A DNA stretch of 64,000 nucleotides from Limnanthes douglasii subsp. nivea (GCA_036936605.1 JAUPFV010000003.1:108013278-108077277); one strand, 5' to 3'. Shown: positions 10,970-22,372, counted from the stretch's first letter. Notes: generated by a model not told the origin, from the sequence alone. Made by a program: numbers and translations.

Positions 10970-13490
10970 ATATTTTATTTTTCCTATTTCTGTAACCACG
11001 ACTTTTAGAGAACTTAAGAGAATACCTATATTCTTGTGTAATGTTTTAGTCATTAAGCTTAAGATACTATATAACCGTGTTAAATCTTAGAATTATTTTA
11101 TTGTAGATACCATAAACTTTTTTATGTGATTTTAGTAGGTTTTGTAATGAGGTTTACAACAGATATAGTAGGTTTAAAATTAAAATTGACAACAATGTTA
11201 TAACGACATTCATCAAGTTCGCAAAAAAAATAAGATTTGTTTGCAACAGAATTAATTTTACATTTGCAATGACATTTTCATATTAGTTTCAATGAAATTT
11301 AATTTGTGAGCAACAACATTCAAATTACGTGATTTTAAATATTTGTATAATATTTTGTAACGAATTTGAAAAAGGGTTTGCAACGGGTTTGCAACAACGT
11401 GACCCGTTTTTATTTCCGTTAAATTGGTAAAGAATTTTTATTGCAAATGTTATCCTGTTGCAAAAAAAATATTGTTAGCGGTTGTGCGAATGCAACGAGT
11501 GGTTATGTGCCAAACATGTTGTAAAGACATATATTAACGGATTAATGTTGATTTTTCCATTTTTAGTCCACTCTAAAATTTGATTTATCCAGGAGTGTGA
11601 ACCAAACCCAACCGATTAGAACTAAATAAAACTAAGCTAAACCTAATTGAATTGACATGCATCCAATTGCACTGAAACGAATCGAACCACACCTAAAAAA
11701 TATATAGGCTTAAACTAAAAAAATTACACTAAAACCAACCAAAAATATAAATAAAACCGGAAACAGACTCTTGTTAGGTGGTATCTTAGTTGGAAATGAA
11801 TATTGTTGTTATGTAATGGTTAAAATATGTATTTGAAATTCATTTATTAATAATACAATGACTTTTATTTACTTTTCCTCGCATAATAATTATTCATTGT
11901 CGTATGTTCGACTTGCATGCATAAATTTCACCGCGATTAAGAAGATCATTAATAATGGACTTATACGATGTGATATAGGTTCATATAAAATATGTAAATT
12001 GTATGTTGAATAAATGTTCATTTTCAAACATTATAAGATCGTAGAAAGATCTACATAAATATTAGACTTGATCCACAAATGGAGGTTAAAGATATTTTAT
12101 GCCTCTCATTGATGATTAGTATAAGTGTACTTATATCTATTTTCTTAAACTTAAAAAAATCTTTAGTTGTGATTAAAATATAATTATATACTAAGATAAA
12201 AATATGTGTAGTGATATAGAAGGATTATATTTCTCAAACAAATTACATAGTTTTTATGAATATCCCATGATAACACATAAATGTCTAATGTCGCATATAT
12301 CGCAACAAAATATATTGGTTGAACACAAAAATACAAATTTAATTAAAATTATAAATATTTTATTAGTAAATTCTAAATTGCATATTGATTTGTGCAATTA
12401 ATCCATTTTACAAATTATTATAAATCATGTTCATCTAAATATATAAATTTCTCCATATGAGTTATGATATAAAGGATAAAATGGAAATATAATATCCTAT
12501 CTATACCAATTATTGCGCAACGGTTCTACATGTTCATTTTTGTATCAACACAATACCATATTTACCATTTGTCTTATTTATAATTCGCCGCATGTGCGAT
12601 TTACAAGATTATGACACATAGAACTATGAACATTAACATTTTTGTTGTATATTTAGTCCCTTAAATTTATGCTCAATAATACCTCCTCCATATGCTAACT
12701 TAGATGCCACGTATGATGACACATTTTCATAATAATATTTTAAGTTTTTAATTTTATTGTTTACCCAATTAATTAACCTAACTTACCTAATGGACTTAAA
12801 CTGAATCACATCATAACCCAATACCTATTATAAACTGAACCCAACCAATTAGACTAAAACCCAACATATTTGACTAAAATCGTATCGGCCATAACCTAAT
12901 ACATAAACTCTCTTTCACCCATCCATCATCTATTTTATTCAATCCTTTGATTTTACGTTGTACACTAAAATTCATTAAAACATTCATTTAGTAGTAGGAC
13001 CCGAATCCAGATAAAGTCGTTACATCCAAAACATCAGAATGATGATCTCATCGAAACCATGGACTATAGAAATTTAACAAGTTCAATAGTTAATGAATTG
13101 AAAACAAATGAAAAGAAAAATAAGTTTAAAACCCTACTTTTTTTTAACAAGAATTAAAAAAAATTATTAATGAATAAAAATTTAGAGTGTTGTAACTATA
13201 TAGAAATCATGACGCATTGTAAATTATATTATCACTTTTTGATCTTGAAATCATTAAAAGGAGAAAGCAAATTTTTTTAGACTTGACTTGATCCTCAAGG
13301 TACATTTCTTTGTGTATAAGGTGTTGGGAGATCTTTGTAGGGTATATGGTATGTTGGTGGTTGGGATTAGTCTTCTTGAAGTATCTACTGCATCTTGTCA
13401 TTCCTTTCTTGCTTTTGTTTTTCTTCTTTTGGTCTTGGTAAGCTTCCTAATGTTTCTTGTTTGCATGTACTTGTAAAAGTAAATAAAACA
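10970..13490. other. AT-rich stretch with a TTTGCAACGG-like repeat zone
   Basis: No coding region is supported. 11150-11520 holds recurrent short motifs such as TTTGCAACGG, TTTGCAACAA, TTGCAATGAC and TTGCAAAT in both orientations, reminiscent of subterminal repeats of CACTA elements, but no CACTA terminus is visible. 11590-11760 and 12790-12900 are low-complexity AACC/AAAC-rich tracts. The rest looks like spacer. Confidence 0.35.
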
Positions 13491-13639
13491 GAATGGTCAA
13501 TGTGTACCTTGCGAACAAATTAGTTTCATTATAATCTTAGTAGCAGGACTATTTTTGGCTGAAAATTGACAGTTTGAGTGGTATTTGATCGTGTGTTTAG
13601 TCACCAAGTCAGCAATTAAGTTTTTCTCTCGATAAATAA

Positions 13640-15580
13640 TCATAGTTAGCGTGCTAGAAATTATCAAGTTTCTACATAATTTTATGATTGAATTTAAATA
13701 TCAAGGAGATATCCCATAACCAAGAATATCAAAACAGAATCAAGAAATCAATCTTTATATCAACCTCTTTATGGCCATTTTTCTTGCAAAATGGTAACTC
13801 ATCTAATAATGCTCTAGTCTCAGCAACTAGGGAAGAGTTTTTTCCTATCAGATTACCTCGAGCATAAATTAATTCATCATTACCATTACATAATATAAAA
13901 CCAATACTAGATTCATCATTAGTTAATGTTGAGCAATCACAATTTAGTTTAAGTCTATTTAAGGATAGAGGATGTCATTTACTGTATAAATATCGTTTTT
14001 GATTTGTAAATGGTTAAAACGATGTAAGTCTTTAGTAATTTTTAGATCTCATTTCCAATGCTTAGTTTTGATAATGTTTATGTTATCCAGTGTTGTTATA
14101 TATATGACATTATCTATAATGTTGTTAGGAGAAAGTTTGGTACTATTTTGCTTTGATTTATTCTTAGCCATCCATATCGGCCAAACAATTATTGGAGGTA
14201 AAAAATTTCTAATATAAACAGCTTTAGAAGTAGAAAGAAACCAGATGTGTATAATGTGTTTAAGATTCATATGGTTTCTTATGATAATCCCAAATAGGCT
14301 AGCAAAGTGTTGCCAAACTGTTCAGGTATGCCATGAAACAAAAACATGATTTATTGTTTCTGAGTTCTGACAGATTTGGCACTATGATGATATGTGAAAA
14401 ACTTTATGTTAAAGGATTAAATCTACTGAAATACCATTTTTAAGAACCCTCCAAATAGACAAAACACTTCTTTGGAGTAATATTGTTCTAAATTTTCATT
14501 AGGATGTTAGGTTTTTTATCATTTGCCCTGATTTCATTCCATTTTTGTTATAGTGAAAAGTTTTCACAGAAGATACTTTCCATAGGATAATATCATTATG
14601 ATTCATGTTTTGTATAATATTTTAGATTATGTTAATATCAGATTGAAAAACATTAGTTTTCATCTTTTCTATGTTCCATTCATTGTTAAACCAAAATTCA
14701 TATACTTTAACTTATCTATACCATAAGTTGTTTTGTCATTAGGAGAGAGTGTGATCATAGGGTGCTTATAACTCCATTTATCTAACCTGAAATCAATCTT
14801 TCGCTTACCAGGGGACTAAAATATATATTTTTTCAGCTATATCTCTTGATTTTAGTATCATTTTCTATACTTTAGAGTCTATTTGTCTTTTATATGTTTG
14901 TAAAGGATGGATGCTAGGACAATATATTGATTGCTTGAGATTAGCCCAAAGAGTTTGATTACTTATAAAGGTGAGCCATAGTTTATAAGTTTGAGCTATT
15001 TGTGTATCTCTTAGGTTTCTAATGTTTAAACAATTTTCATCAAATGGTTTACACAATTTTTTTGGTATTTTCTTTATATCCCCATATAATTTTTTTCAAA
15101 AGTATATTAATTGTTGTTATTACATTATTTAGAAAGAACGCTTTGCATATAGTAGTTCGGAATAGCCAGGATGACTAATTGATTAGAATCAGTCTTCCTC
15201 CAAATGATAGGGTTTTATGGTTCCAATCTTGTATTTTGCATCTGATTTTATCAATAAGATCATCAAGGTAGTTTGCATTGTGTTTGAAGTTTATTTAAAT
15301 GCCTAAATATATGAAAGGTAGTTGTTTGTGTTTGAATCCTAAATTGTTTTTAAGAGAAATAATCTTATTTTTGTTCATTTGATTGGATGAAGTAAAGGTT
15401 GTTCTCTCTTTGTTAACCTATTGACCAAATACCTTTTGATAAATGTCAAGAAAATCAAAAGCCAGTTGTTCTGAAGCTTTGGGGATTGTGTTAAAGTATC
15501 CAGCAATTAGCCATGAGTATGTGTTTTCAGATATTTGTCTCAAATGATCCTAAAAATTTAGTCTTTGTTTTCAATATATT
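13640..15580 (-). pseudogene. LINE ORF2 remnant (EN fragment, RT C-terminus, RNase H)
   Basis: On the minus strand, SWLIAGYFNTIPKASEQLA (endonuclease 'GDFN' region) is followed at once by DIYQKVFGQ, FKHKQLPFIYLGI and IDKIRCKIQDWNHKTLSFGG, which belong to the RT C-terminal region. The end of the endonuclease and the RT palm with the YADD motif are therefore deleted. It goes on through CKPFDENCLNIRNLRDTQI, HIIHIWFLSTSKAV and SPNNIID to an RNase H domain (LKLNCDCSTL, then AETRALLDEL). The first RNase H Asp is retained. Many frames are broken. Confidence 0.83.
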
Positions 15581-15589
15581 TTCTGATTC

Positions 15590-16560
15590 CTTAAGATTTC
15601 GGTCAATTGTTACTGATTTTACCTTTTTTACCCATATTTTGTTAGGATATTCCCATTGATGGTTTATCTTGGTTATTTTTTCTATTGAATTAGGGTTCTT
15701 TGGGTAAGTTAAATTTGATCATATGTATATTTTTACAGTGAAGATCATTGTGACCTAAATGTTTACAAGTTTAAAAATAGGCACGTTTATCACCATAGGT
15801 GATATCTTGCCAGTAACCATCTGTTTCCTCAAACCGTATTCAAATATTTTGGGGAATATTTTTTTGTACATCAGCAATGAGCCAAGATTTTTAATAATAA
15901 AGTTTGATCTGGTTTTATAAGGCACCCATATTTCCAAAGGTATACCAATAGCTTTGGAAATATGGTTGACAGAATCTGAGTTATATAACATTTTTGTAAT
16001 TTTGGGCAAGGAAATCTATACAGGATTCAAAAGGGAGTCCCTTCTAGGATTAAAATTAGGGCATTCATTAAAGAATTCCAAATGAAATTTTCCTATTGTT
16101 CTAACATTTCTTTTCCATAAGGTTTTAATGTCATTATTTATGACGATTTCTATGAGAAAATATATTCCTTATTTGTTTCTTCAAATTGAACTACAATGTA
16201 TTCCTCGCTGACTTCATTGATGACATTCGAGTTCTTGGAATTAATTCTTGAAGTACCTAGTGCATCTGCATACGATCTTGAAGGTTGTCTGGTAGCTTAA
16301 ACTTGATTTCATTTTGAATGGTTGAAACATCTTCAAAAGTGAGGTTGGTGATCATCGTTGGGATAATACCGTCAATTTGTTTCTGATTTTTTGCCTCTTC
16401 TGAATGACATAATTTTTTTTGCATCTCATGGTCCTCTAGGTTAGGGGTTTTTGAGTGCTTATTGTGATGGTTAGATTTTTGATTTTATGCGGTACTTTTC
16501 CTTTGTGGGTGAGAGACTTCCTCGAGGTGACGAAGCTTAAGATTTAAAGCCATGAATACA
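15590..16560 (-). pseudogene. LINE ORF1 (DUF4283-like) remnant
   Basis: The minus strand reads DIKTLWKRNVRTIGKFHLEF, then CPNFNPRRDSL, ISLPKITKMLYNSDSVNHIS and KAIGIPLEIWVPYKT. These parallel the ORF1 of the LINE at 23284-24937 (VKTFWSKTIRSIGN, FNPKKES, YNSDSVNHIAKAI, LPLAVWVP). A zinc-knuckle trace CKHLGHNDLHC follows near 15750. LINE ORF1 proteins bind element RNA. Stops and frameshifts make this copy inactive. Confidence 0.82.
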
Positions 16561-16569
16561 AACAAGAGA

Positions 16570-18715
16570 TTCACAAGCGGCTGCTGAAGGATTCTCGTTA
16601 TTTTCTTGATCCAGGGTTAAAGATGAATTGGGCTCTTGGACTTCTTGGAGAGAAGTCCAACTTTTCTATTAATTGTTTATTATGTTCAAGTTTGAAAAAC
16701 TTAACTTGTATAAAGATGAACACGGACATAAACATAAACATTAATAAAAAAAATACATGAAAAAATAAAAGAAAAACAAATAAAAACATATATAAATATT
16801 AAAAATGGATGATATGATTTTTAAATCTTAATAGAGCCACGTCATTGGTTATGTATGGTCTACTTTATTTTACTGCAATTACTTTATTTCTTTTTATTAG
16901 TGAAATATCGTTGAATATATACAGTTACTTTAAATTAGATTTTCAATTTAAACGGGATATTTGTTTTTATTTTTCTACATAAAATTGTAGAAGGTTTTAT
17001 CAATATTTTTATTTGATAGTATGAAATCAATACAAGAAGAACGTAGTGCAATTGAATCTGGTTTTTAAACAACGATTATTTATTGATAAATGTTTGTTAT
17101 ATTAATAATGAAACACATTTTTATATTAATTTTTAGTATAACAAAAGGATAAAAACCAATAAGTAGTAAAATTATGAGATATTTACCAATTAGTTATTTT
17201 GTTTTTATGTTTTTTTATTCATTTTTTTTGTTTTTTATATATATTTGGATTTTTTTAATTGGATCATTTGAATACAGCGGGAACTCGAGTTATGGAAATA
17301 TTTAAAAAAAATTCAAAAAAAGTTGATTGTAAAACTATGTTTAAATGTTTTTGGTAAGCCTTATAGTTGAGTATTATATATTTAAAGATTGAATTCGATT
17401 ATGTGAACATTTAAATAAAAGAAAAAATGTTTAAAATTACACCAATTTTTTTTTATAAAAATTGAATTCGATTATGTGAACATTTAAATAAAAGAAAAAA
17501 TGTTTAAAATTACACCAATTTTTTTTATAGATATAGACAAAACATTATCTACCATTGAAGTGATAAACCAAAAGTTTGTATATCTTCATGATTTTAATAG
17601 ATCAAACTTTATATGGTAGGGATAAATTAAAAACCTTCTTTATTACTCTATATTAATTCTTGATATTTAACTTTAATTTGGATGGAATATTAGAATTATT
17701 ATGTAATAATTTCAAAGAGTCATAAATAAAAATAAAGAAAATCAAATTTATGAATTATACATCCGCAGTTGGCGCAGATGATGGATCTTCTAATCAATTT
17801 CGGAACCGAATGAAACGGTTGCATCTATAACACAAAAATAATGATCTTATAAACTCAATTTAATATAAGACTCAAAACTCATTAAAATACCCATACATGG
17901 TAAGAAGTAAAGAAATATGGTTGAAAGAAATTGCGGAGAATATGAGTAACGCATATTCTGTTTCCGTAGATAAGTAAGAACAACCAATCTTCACACTAGT
18001 ATGACATTGTCTGCTTTGGTTCTGAAAAACCGCACGATTTTATTTTGGTCAACTTCTAAAAGGTCTCATATTAGTTAAGAAATGTTCTTTAGGTGGATTC
18101 GCGGGTTCAAATTTTGTAAGATCAGCTTTCGAGGCGAAATATTTTGTATTACAATTCAGACTAAATATGGTATTGAACATTATATTATAATGTGTTTGTT
18201 GTAAATGCAAACTCACTAGAATAACACGCACTAGTGGAAGGTGGTAACGGTACCGTAAGATGATACATTTATAGTTTTAAAAAAATCATAAAAAATTCAA
18301 ACTTTGAATTTAACTATATTTATAAAGCAACTAATAACTGTATTATTGGTTGACCAAATAAATGGCTTCAATGACGAATCCTACTCTGTCTATAAATTTG
18401 TTGAAAATTTTAAAAAGTAAAAAAAAAATTGGACCAAGTTTTAAATCTTAAATATGTATATATTAAAATAATCCTCAATACACTCTACGCTCCCATCAGA
18501 ATTATAATTAATATTTCATATTACGTTTCTTTCTAGCATTTAAAATTTAGTTATCGGTTTGTTTGTAAGTAAAAATTCGAATTTGTTATCAAGGGTGTGG
18601 AAGTGACAAGAAATCATTAATTTCCACATGTGACCACGTGGGCCAAATTATGTTAATTCAGAGAAAACACGAAGCCGACACGTCCTTTTCTAGCTATTTT
18701 GACTTCGAATGGTAC
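16570..18715. other. AT-rich stretch without genes
   Basis: May include the 5' UTR of the LINE to the left (16570-16670). It holds a 73-bp tandem duplication (17388-17529). No coding signal, RNA gene or other repeat was recognised. Confidence 0.5.
17388..17529. repeat. Near-perfect tandem duplication, 73-bp period
   Basis: ATTGAATTCGATTATGTGAA and the following bases through ACACCAATTTTTTTT occur at 17388-17456 and again at 17461-17529. The copies differ only by one T in a terminal T run. The near identity points to a recent slippage or unequal-exchange event. Confidence 0.95.
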
Positions 18716-18837
18716 ATCATGATTAGAGCTGTCTAATGGTTCAGGAACCACGGTTCAAAGCTGACAACCCGCTTAAGAACTGGCGGTCTATCTGCGAAAC
18801 TGGCCCATTAGGACTGCAACCTGGCAGGACCGCAACC

Positions 18838-18965
18838 CGCCGAGACCGCAACCCGCCAGGACCGCAACCCGCCAGGACCGCATAAGAAGCAACCCGCCAG
18901 GACCGCAACCCGCCGAGACCGCAACCCATCGAGACCGCAACCCGCCGAGACCGCAACCCGGCAGG
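18838..18965. repeat. Left subterminal 16-bp repeat cluster
   Basis: About nine variants of GACCGCAACCCGCC(G/A)(A/G) stand head to tail, interrupted once by CATAAGAA. hAT transposases commonly bind short subterminal repeats, so these may be binding sites. The same motif in the same orientation recurs at the right end of the element. Confidence 0.85.
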
Positions 18966-19301
18966 ACTGCGAAACCACGGTTTATTTGTAAGAAACCACG
19001 GTTTATTTGTAAAAAACCGGCGGTTTATTAGTAAATATTATGCTGATTTTATTTATTTTATAACCAAAATGTTATATTTAAAAAATATTGAGATTGAATA
19101 TTATTATAGAATTATTATTACATTTTTGTTAATATTAATTTGTTTTGGTTATTAATATTTTAAGTGTTGTAATTATTATATAGTCTAAAATTTTAAATAT
19201 TACTTATGTTATTATCATATTTTGAATATTATTATTATTATTATGTTTTTATATCTAATACAAAGCAAAACTATATCTTATCATGTTAAAATATTACAAA
19301 T

Positions 19302-19870
19302 TCTATGGTTATAATTTTAATATTACATTTTGAATTTTATTATTGTGATTTGGTTTTGAATATTACAAGTGTTTGGTTTTATTTTTTAAACCAAAATCAT
19401 ATTTTATCATGCAAAAATATTACAAGTTATATTGTTATAATTTTAATATTACATTTTAAATTTTATTATTGTGATTTGGTTTTAAATATTACAAGTGTTA
19501 TTTACTATTTTTAAGTTATATTGTTATAATTTTAATATGACATTTTGAATTTTATTATTGTGATTAGGTTTTAAATATTACAAGTGTTATTTATTATTTT
19601 TAAGTTATATTGTTATAATTTTAATATTATATTTTGAATTTTATTATTGTGATTTGGTTTTAAATATTACAAGTGTTATTTATTATTTTTAAGTTATATT
19701 GTTATAATTTTAATATTACATTTTGAATTTTATTATTGTGATTTGGTTTTAAATATTACAAGTGTTATTTATTATTTTTAAGTTATATTGTTGTAATTTT
19801 AAAATTACCTGTTGAATATTATTATTGTGATTTGGTTTTAAATATTACAAATGTTATTTATTATTTTTTA
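19302..19870. repeat. 89-bp tandem repeat array (about 5.5 copies)
   Basis: The string GTTATATTGTTATAATTTTA recurs at 19426, 19515, 19604, 19693 and, with one change, 19782, an exact 89-bp period. A related first unit at 19302 carries an extra block of roughly 35 bp (AAACCAAAATCATATTTTATC), which reappears after the last unit. The array is very AT-rich and non-coding. Confidence 0.95.
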
Positions 19871-19900
19871 AACCAAAATCATATTTTATCATGGTAAAAG

Positions 19901-20032
19901 ATTACAAGTTATATTAAAATATTTAATATTACAAATGCTAAAATATTACAAGTCATATTAAAATATTTAATATTACAAATGCTAAGATATTACAAGTTAT
20001 ATTAAAATATTTAATATTACAATTGCTAAAAT
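19901..20032. repeat. 44-bp tandem repeat, three copies
   Basis: ATTACAAGTTATATTAAAAT begins at 19901, 19945 (one change) and 19989. Each unit ends in TTAATATTACAAATGCTAA. The array abuts the stop codon of the minus-strand ORF at 20026 and could contribute to its 3' end. Confidence 0.93.
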
Positions 20033-20547
20033 ACATTTTTTAGTCTCTTGTCGCTAACCACTTTTTTAAGTCGCAAAACTTTCTCAACAGTAGCTGCAAT
20101 TTGTAATGGATCTCCCAAAACTTGTCCTCGAGTCTCACGATTAACCTTACTTAACGCAGCAGCAATCAAATCGACCATCTTCGTCTTCGTACTAAGACTT
20201 TGTTTAGGAACAACGGTCTTACTCTTAGTCTTGGTTATAGTTGGGTGTTTGACACTTCGTGTCACCTTGTCGACCATTTTAGAACTAAAATTTGGTTTGG
20301 CGGTCTTACTAACAGTCGTACGTGTAGTACTAACAAGTTTGAAGTTTCGCCTCTCCTTATTAGAAATTTTCAAACTAAAATTTTGTTTGAGAGTCTTACT
20401 CATATTCGTAGGTTCAGTAGCACATTTGATGCGTCGTGTGATCGGATCCCTCTCGGGTGGAGGAGACATCATAAAAGAAGAAAATTCCGAAAAATCAGTT
20501 TTCGGAGTTGCTTGTCCTAACCTTTTGTTGAAGCCACAAGACGGCAT
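20026..20547 (-). CDS. Unknown Lys/Thr-rich basic protein carried in a hAT-like element
   Basis: This is a 173-residue intact ORF starting MPSCGFNKRLGQATPKTDFS and ending DKRLKNVF. I recognise no domain. It is strongly basic. It contains a loose internal repeat of about 30 residues, with 'SKTLKQNFSLK', 'SKTAKPNFSSK' and 'SKTVVPKQSLSTK' spaced through residues 48-125. The C-terminal part (VDLIAAALSKVNRETRGQVL, then LQIAATVEKVLRLKK) could be helical. There is no signal peptide or membrane segment. A TATA box about 205 bp upstream of the ATG on the same strand supports this strand over the similar-length ORF on the plus strand. It could be a captured gene fragment, an accessory element protein or chance. 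Unspliced upstream exons cannot be excluded. Confidence 0.55.
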   Translation of the reverse strand: MPSCGFNKRLGQATPKTDFSEFSSFMMSPPPERDPITRRIKCATEPTNMSKTLKQNFSLKISNKERRNFKLVSTTRTTVSKTAKPNFSSKMVDKVTRSVKHPTITKTKSKTVVPKQSLSTKTKMVDLIAAALSKVNRETRGQVLGDPLQIAATVEKVLRLKKVVSDKRLKNVF

Positions 20548-20751
20548 TGAAAATAGGAAATGAGAACAAATAATAACTAATACAAACTAATAACAATTTT
20601 TTTTCGAAAAAAAAATCTAACTATTTCGAAAACAGAAGTACGATATGTAAAATACAAAAGTTAAGCTTAATAACAAAATCTAGAACAAGTTGAGAGATTT
20701 AGAGAGTTTATAGTAGATTTAGAGAGTGTGTGAGGTTGGAGTTGGGCTCTC

Positions 20752-20763
20752 CTCTATATATAG
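20752..20763 (-). promoter_or_regulatory. TATA box of the hAT-borne ORF
   Basis: The minus strand reads CCCCTATATATAGAGG, a strong plant TATA box. It is followed by a CT/AC-rich leader (CTCCAACCTCACACACTCTC) typical of plant transcription starts, then about 170 bp to the ATG at 20547. Confidence 0.65.
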
Positions 20764-20804
20764 GGGAGACCCATATTTTTTTTTTTTGAAAAAACCGATT
20801 TTTT

Positions 20805-21135
20805 TTTTCGTCCGGACCATCCGGATGGGCGTCCGGATGGTCCGGGCAGACGGTCCGGGGCATCCGGACGGTTTCGCCCGGACGCCCGGACAGGAAAATC
20901 GGACCATCCGGATATCGATCCGGATGGTCCGGTTGGAACCGGGGCATCCGGACGGTTCGCCCGGATGCCCCGGATGACCAACGGCTAGTTCAAACGAACT
21001 AGCCGTTGGATGAACCGGGGCATCCGGACGGTGCATCCGGATGCCCCGGTTCATCCAACGGCTAGTTCGTTTGAACTAGCCGTTCGCGCGGACCATCCGG
21101 ATGGTTGGCCGGATGGTCCGCTTGATGACGTCACG
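20805..21135. repeat. GC-rich island with TCCGGA motifs and large inverted repeats
   Basis: This is an island of high GC in AT-rich DNA, directly upstream of the TATA box at 20752. The palindrome TCCGGA occurs ten times, mostly as CATCCGGA(C/T)GG. CAACGGCTAGTTC and its complement GAACTAGCCGTTG form a near-perfect hairpin at 20979-21008, and the hairpin is itself repeated in inverted order at 21049-21083 around GGGGCATCCGGACGGTGCAT. The short ORFs here are by-products of the repeats. It may act as the promoter/enhancer or as protein-binding sites. Confidence 0.8.
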
Positions 21136-22194
21136 GATGACGTCGGCAATCTGTGACTGATTTTTTTAAAAAAAATATATTTTTTTTATAAAAAATTTAA
21201 TTTTTTTTAAAATGTAAGCATTTTAAACTATTAAAAATAATCAAAACTTTATATATAGGATTTCGCGCACTAATATTTAAAAAAAAAATTAAAAAAATTA
21301 TTTAAATAGGAAATTCGAACTATTATATTAAAAAAAATAAAAATCTATAAATAAATTTTTCGAACTATTAGTTTTTAAATAATTTTAGTACTTTTATGAA
21401 AAAAATATATATTAAATTCTCTAGATTAATGAAAGAAATTTTATATTATGAACCCTTCTTTTTTTTCTAGTTTATTGAAATAAATTTTATATTATTAGCA
21501 AGTTAATTTGGAACATAATAGATAGTTTATATTGTTGTTGATGTTAATCTCCTAAATAAATATATTTAATTAATTATATTTAATTATGCCATCATAATAT
21601 AATTTCTTTTTAGGAACCAAATTACAGATAGTTAATTGAAACACATTTGGTATTTTTGAATTTATTTCACAATCAAATTACATGTGTTTATGCAATTGGA
21701 ACATAATCCAAATTTATACAATTTTTAAAACTTTAAATTTATACTTCAAAAATTAAATACTTCAAATATTAAATTTATACTTCAAATGTTGTAAATTTGT
21801 AATCAAAATACAATTAGATGTACTTATTTTATTTAATATCTACATAATATTAAATAAAATATCTTAAATACATAAATATAATTAGAAAAGAAAACGTATC
21901 AAAATCAAATTACAATTATTTTTTAAGAATGTAATTGATGATTATAAAATTTCGATTAAAATGATAACATATTTAAATTAAAATACATGAAATAGAATAA
22001 TTAACTCAATTATTGAAATTAGATTCAATTAAACACTTACAAATTAATTTTAAATAACATTATAATATATTCTGATAAACGGTTCTTAAATGGTTTAATG
22101 GTTTGGCTGATGGTTTGAACTGATAAACGGCTCTTAAATGGTTCGTCTGGTGGTTTGAACTGGCGGTTTAACTGTGAAACTGGCCCATTACGAC

Positions 22195-22312
22195 TGCAAC
22201 CTGGCAGGACCGCCAGACCGTCAGGACCGCATTATAGCAACCCGCCGAGACCGCAACCCGCCGTGACCGCAACCCGCCGAGACCGCAACCCGCCGAGACT
22301 GCAACCCGTGGT
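22195..22312. repeat. Right subterminal 16-bp repeat cluster
   Basis: About six GACCGCAACCCGCCGA-type units lie here, preceded by GAAACTGGCCCATTACGACT and CAACCTGGCAGGACCGC. That preface also stands in front of the left cluster (18800-18840) in the same orientation, so the inner parts of the two ends are direct, not inverted, repeats. Confidence 0.85.
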
Positions 22313-22372
22313 TCAGACTTAAACGGTGCGGGTTGGTGCTGGTTCAAACCGTTTGACACCTCTAATCATGAT

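Larger units (their letters stand above)
13500..16560 (-). mobile_element. Decayed, internally deleted LINE, minus strand
   Basis: Minus-strand ORF1 and ORF2 remnants align by eye with the better-preserved LINE at 22951-29220 along their whole lengths. A large internal deletion joins the endonuclease directly to the RT C-terminal region near 15480, leaving about 3 kb of a roughly 6-kb element. I could not find exact ends or a target-site duplication. The 3' limit (13200-13640) is uncertain. Confidence 0.85.
18724..22364. mobile_element. hAT-like element, 3.64 kb, with perfect 8-bp TSD and non-transposase ORF
   Basis: The left terminus TAGAGCTGTCTAATGGTT and the complemented right terminus TAGAGGTGTCAAACGGTT form short inverted repeats of the hAT type. 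The 8-bp duplication ATCATGAT abuts both ends exactly (18716-18723 and 22365-22372), so the whole unit moved as one. Inside are GC-rich subterminal 16-bp repeats at each end, two AT-rich tandem arrays (19302-19870 and 19901-20032), a minus-strand ORF of 173 codons (20026-20547) with a TATA box, and a GC-rich palindromic island upstream of it. No transposase was recognised, so it is probably non-autonomous. Confidence 0.85.

Noticed and set aside
11150..11520. TTTGCAACGG-type motif zone as a full CACTA element
   Set aside because: Motifs suggest subterminal repeats, but neither terminus nor duplication can be found, so it is kept only as a note in a spacer entry.
18085..18135. tRNA-like B-box string (GCGGGTTCAAAT)
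   Set aside because: No A box or foldable cloverleaf could be read around it.
18741..18956. Arg/Gly/Val-rich ORF in the left subterminal repeat (and its counterpart at 22168-22359)
   Set aside because: Product of the 16-bp DNA repeat, with the same motif in several frames.
20048..20563. 171-codon plus-strand ORF opposite the hAT-borne ORF
   Set aside because: Mirror of the Lys/Thr-rich minus-strand ORF. The TATA box and leader are on the minus strand, and the plus-strand product is a hydrophobic by-product.
20708..21054. Pro/Gly/Asp-rich ORFs in the GC island
   Set aside because: They arise from CATCCGGA repeats on both strands. Low-complexity translation with no start context.
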